From Candidatus Neomicrothrix sp. UBA814 (GTDB lineage Bacteria > Actinomycetota > Acidimicrobiia > Acidimicrobiales > Poriferisodalaceae): a stretch of DNA of 8,384 nt. Shown here piece by piece: positions 6,217 to 8,384 of this stretch; position 1 is the stretch's first letter; each line of letters begins with the position of its first letter. The position numbers and the translations under genes were made by a program. Location: assembly GCA_002296525.1 (NCBI GenBank), contig DBIA01000036.1, positions 1-8,384 on the forward strand, given 5' to 3'. The notes beneath the pieces were generated by a model, which saw only the letters and a list, made by a program, of their open reading frames with translations, was not told the DNA's origin and searched no databases.

Positions 6217-7712
6217 AACGCGCCCTTCCTCAAACGGTCACGGACTTCACTTGCCCTAACCCGAATACTTTCCAAGTCCGATAGGCGACTCAGATTCCCA
6301 TATTGCAGCGATAGTCGGTGGTTAGACGACAACGTGTCCCGATGCCGGTCAAGAAAGTCCCAGTACAGAGTCGTGTACGGGCAAGCATCGTCGCCGACCC
6401 GCTTCTTTGGGTCGAATGCGCAATTTCGGCACGAGTCACTCATTCGATTGAGGTACGCGCCCCCACTGGCGTACGGCTTAGACGACATGGCCCCACCATC
6501 AGCGTAAAGAGCCATACCAAGCACATTGGGTGCCATCACCCATTCGGCGCCATCAACAAAAGAAGACCACATCCAATCCATCATCGCCTGAGGTTCGATT
6601 CCCACTGTTAGGGCAAGGTTTCCGAAGACCATCAGGCGTTCAATATGGTGCGTGTACCCAGTTTCTTGCAGATGCCTCACTGCTGTTTCAACACAAACCA
6701 TTTCGGTCTCGGCTTCCCCGAGGAACACGGGCGGAATTGGTTGATTTGCCTCAAAAAAATTGGAATCTAGATACCCGGGCATCCACATCCAGTACAGGCC
6801 CCACACATACTCTCTCCAGCCGAGAACTTGTCGAATGTAACCCTCGACACTATTGATGGGTGCGGTGCCGTTCCGGTAGGCGTTTGCGACTGCAGCTATA
6901 ACTTCCGAGGGGTGAAGCAACCCGAGATTCATTGATGAACTAAGACACGAATGGCTCAGTTTCCACTCATCTTTCAACATGGCGTCCTCGAAGGCGCCAA
7001 ATTCTGGCAGTCCCTCAGCGACGAACTCTTCGAGGCGCTCAAGGGCTTGACTTCTAGTGACAGGCCAAGTCCCATCGGGCTCAGAACCCCAGGAATTAGG
7101 GAGTCGCTGTAAGACATCGTGATCGGTTTGGTCCAGCGGAAACCGACCTAGAGCCGGCCACGATCTTCCATCTCTGGGCGGCGGCTTCCTGTTTTCGGCG
7201 TCGAAGTTCCAACGACCGCCTTCGGGTTGCGTGCCGTCCATTAGGACATCAAGACGTTTCCGCTGCCACCGATAGAAATCTTCCATCCGCATGTTCTTAC
7301 GTGTTTGCGACCACGCTGCGAAATCATCCTCACCGCAAAGAAATTGGTTATTAGGCACCATTGCAACACCCAACCGTTCGAGTAATTTGCGGCCGCCCCA
7401 ACTCGCGGGCGCCATAGCCACAACCTCTCCTACCGAGAAGTCCTCACAATGCATACGAAGACCTTCTTCGTAGGAGCTCGCCCGCCTGTAATCGACTTCA
7501 TACCCGGCTTCTACGAGTTCCGCCGCGAAGTGAGACATGGCGGAAATGATCAAATGTTGGCGTTGCGTATGCCAAGGCTTCGAAAGAATCTTGTGCTCAC
7601 TCTCAACGAACAAAACGCGACAATCTTCAGCGGAACGACCCCTGAGCGACTCAATGTTCACATTGAGCTGGTCTCCGAATACCCACACCGACGGTTTTGC
7701 CTTTTCGCTCAT
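6213..7712 (-). CDS. FeS-type cryptochrome/photolyase (PhrB-like, probable 6-4 photolyase)
   Basis: 499 residues, close to the roughly 507 of Agrobacterium PhrB, the reference FeS-BCP photolyase. These enzymes bind FAD, a [4Fe-4S] cluster and a lumazine antenna, and use blue light to repair (6-4) pyrimidine photoproducts. The N-terminal antenna domain begins VWVFGDQL (9-16). Cys340, Cys428, Cys431 and Cys444 keep the same spacing (88, 3, 13) as the cluster ligands of PhrB (350, 438, 441, 454 from memory), and the His355-His356 pair in YTHHIERLM matches its active-site His365-His366 with the same ten-residue offset. The helical core also shows EGYIRQVLGWREYVWG (290-305) and Trp380. It is the first gene of a two-gene operon with a membrane protein. 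The ATG at 7712 has only a distant AAGG upstream; an in-frame stop three codons before it rules out a longer form. Photoreceptor (CryB-like) function is the alternative. Confidence 0.95.
   Translation of the reverse strand: MSEKAKPSVWVFGDQLNVNIESLRGRSAEDCRVLFVESEHKILSKPWHTQRQHLIISAMSHFAAELVEAGYEVDYRRASSYEEGLRMHCEDFSVGEVVAMAPASWGGRKLLERLGVAMVPNNQFLCGEDDFAAWSQTRKNMRMEDFYRWQRKRLDVLMDGTQPEGGRWNFDAENRKPPPRDGRSWPALGRFPLDQTDHDVLQRLPNSWGSEPDGTWPVTRSQALERLEEFVAEGLPEFGAFEDAMLKDEWKLSHSCLSSSMNLGLLHPSEVIAAVANAYRNGTAPINSVEGYIRQVLGWREYVWGLYWMWMPGYLDSNFFEANQPIPPVFLGEAETEMVCVETAVRHLQETGYTHHIERLMVFGNLALTVGIEPQAMMDWMWSSFVDGAEWVMAPNVLGMALYADGGAMSSKPYASGGAYLNRMSDSCRNCAFDPKKRVGDDACPYTTLYWDFLDRHRDTLSSNHRLSLQYGNLSRLSDLESIRVRASEVRDRLRKGAL
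6224..6231 (-). promoter_or_regulatory. Ribosome binding site inside the photolyase 3' end
   Basis: Read on the minus strand, GAGGAAGG lies within the last codons of the photolyase gene, seven bases before the overlapping GTG start of the membrane protein. It decides in favour of the GTG at 6216 over the ATG at 6207 and supports translational coupling. Confidence 0.7.
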
Positions 7713-8041
7713 CGAATTGAGTCAACCTTGCCCATGGAACACTGAAGCAACCCTTTAAAAGCTATTGGCCACTGGAGGCTTAGACCCAAAAAGTTCCGGC
7801 TTTCGCTAGTAGGACATTGCGGGTTCCAATCTCGTCTTCTTGCCTAACTCAGCTCTTAATACCTTTGTCCTCGATTGAAGGGGCGTTGGCATGGATTCGG
7901 TATTCCGGGAGACACAGGAACGCGAAGTTGAATGAACTTGGCGCTGGGGTCTCAGAGAAACGCCTGGTAAGGGAGTGCGGGTCCGTGTCTCGCCGTATGA
8001 ATTCGGTCGTGGGCACAGCCTGAGGGTGCAAGAATGGGGCG
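7713..8041. other. 329-bp divergent intergenic region without a recognisable gene
   Basis: This gap lies between the start of the photolyase operon (minus) and the GatC-like/amidase pair (plus), so it must hold both promoters. The short open frames in it have no protein-like character or family resemblance. I found no convincing -35/-10 pair; TATGAA at 7996-8001 is a weak -10 candidate for the plus-strand genes. A small dyad, AAGTT-GAATG-AACTT at 7925-7939, is present. A T-arm-like stretch at 7819-7835 does not belong to a complete tRNA. A decayed gene or a small RNA cannot be excluded. Confidence 0.4.
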
Positions 8042-8251
8042 ATGACGGACAGGCCTGATGGATTCGAGTTGAACTCGCTGGAGCACCTCAAAAATGTGCT
8101 GAGACTGGACGGGATTGAGGCACCCGACGTTGACCTTGCATCGCTTGCAAAACAATTTCTTGGTCTGCGACGCAAAGTCGATCGGTTCTACGACATCCAG
8201 ACTGGCGACGAAGTGACGGCGTCGGTGTTTCGAGCAGAATCGGATTCGTAG
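8042..8251 (+). CDS. Small GatC-like accessory subunit of an amidase
   Basis: 69 residues, shorter than GatC (about 95). The second half, with LAKQFLGLRRKVDRFYDIQTGDE, resembles the GatC segment in which a helix is followed by a V-D-x-L/F-x-x-V/I-D/Q-T turn and a strand that wraps around the amidase. In GatCAB, GatC stabilises GatA; short GatC-like proteins such as AtzG do the same for stand-alone amidases such as AtzE. The gene ends two bases before the amidase start, so they surely form one operon. The ATG at 8042 is the only in-frame start after the stop at 8021-8023; its ribosome binding site is poor (GGGG two bases away, GAGGG 15 bases away). The family link rests on weak similarity and on context. 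Confidence 0.6.
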   Translation: MTDRPDGFELNSLEHLKNVLRLDGIEAPDVDLASLAKQFLGLRRKVDRFYDIQTGDEVTASVFRAESDS

Positions 8252-8253
8252 TC

Positions 8254-8384
8254 ATGACAAGCACTTCAATACGAGACGCAGCTGCGAAAATAAGACGCGG
8301 TGAAAGTACAAGCCGTCAGATCGTTGAACAGGCGCTAAAAGCATCAGATGAACTAGACCCAGCACTTGGTACCTACATCACCCG
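8254..8384 (+). CDS. Amidase-signature family enzyme, GatA-like (partial, N-terminus only)
   Basis: Forty-three complete codons are visible before the window ends. The sequence MTSTSIRDAAAKIRRGEST, then SRQIVEQALKASDELDPALGTYIT, has the classic N-terminal pattern of GatA and related amidases: a helix, the G-E-x-T/S-S turn, a helix ending L-D-P-x-L-x-x-[FY]-[IV]-T. The Ser-cisSer-Lys catalytic region lies beyond the edge, so activity cannot be checked. It begins two bases after the GatC-like gene. It could be GatA of the tRNA-dependent amidotransferase or a catabolic amidase with a small partner; the very short partner and the absence of GatB in view leave this open. Confidence 0.85.
   Translation, partial: MTSTSIRDAAAKIRRGESTSRQIVEQALKASDELDPALGTYIT

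Noticed and set aside
7819..7835. tRNA T-arm-like sequence GCGGG-TTCCAAT-CTCGT
   Set aside because: The stem and seven-base loop fit, but position 57 would be C instead of a purine, and no matching acceptor, D or anticodon stems are found upstream.
7849..8175. Minus-strand open frame of 108 codons across the gap and GatC-like gene
   Set aside because: Composition is not protein-like, and it overlaps the plus-strand small gene that fits the amidase context better.
1..8384. CRISPR array, insertion sequence or prophage
   Set aside because: No regularly spaced repeats, transposase, integrase or terminal inverted repeats were seen.

Overview
The window comes from a moderately GC-rich bacterium. 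GTG and TTG starts are used beside ATG, and the left-hand lipoprotein resembles, from memory, papain-like lipoproteins of Actinobacteria (Acidimicrobiia in particular). The mix of a molybdenum hydroxylase, a Rieske oxygenase and an amidase suits a heterotroph that oxidises diverse organic compounds. The taxonomic placement is inference, not demonstrated.

Layout. (1) Positions 1-1884, minus strand: a 628-codon frame with no stop, running off the left edge. It encodes a secreted lipoprotein with an N-terminal papain-like Cys/His/Asp domain and a long, cysteine-free tail rich in Val, Asp, Thr and Glu. (2) Divergent from it across 83 bp, 1968-4286 plus strand: a complete large subunit of the xanthine dehydrogenase/CoxL family, with a TTG start behind a strong ribosome binding site. 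(3) After a 158-bp gap holding two inverted-repeat structures, 4445-5593 plus strand: a Rieske non-haem iron oxygenase alpha subunit with all metal ligands present. (4) Convergent to it, a minus-strand two-gene operon: an FeS-type (PhrB-like, probably 6-4) photolyase at 6213-7712, whose stop overlaps the GTG start of a four-helix membrane protein at 5716-6216. (5) A 329-bp stretch without a recognisable gene (7713-8041), then a plus-strand pair: a 69-residue GatC-like protein and, 2 bp later, the N-terminus of an amidase cut by the right edge.

How the genes may work together. The molybdenum hydroxylase and the Rieske oxygenase lie on the same strand and could serve one oxidative pathway, but neither has its electron-transfer partners here (no FAD or [2Fe-2S] subunit for the former, no reductase for the latter). 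The photolyase and membrane protein are almost certainly co-translated. The small GatC-like protein and amidase look like a two-subunit amidase or amidotransferase. No mobile element, CRISPR array, tRNA or rRNA was found. Most of the window is conventional metabolism and repair. The least explained parts are the lipoprotein, the photolyase-coupled membrane protein and the dyads at 4352-4424.
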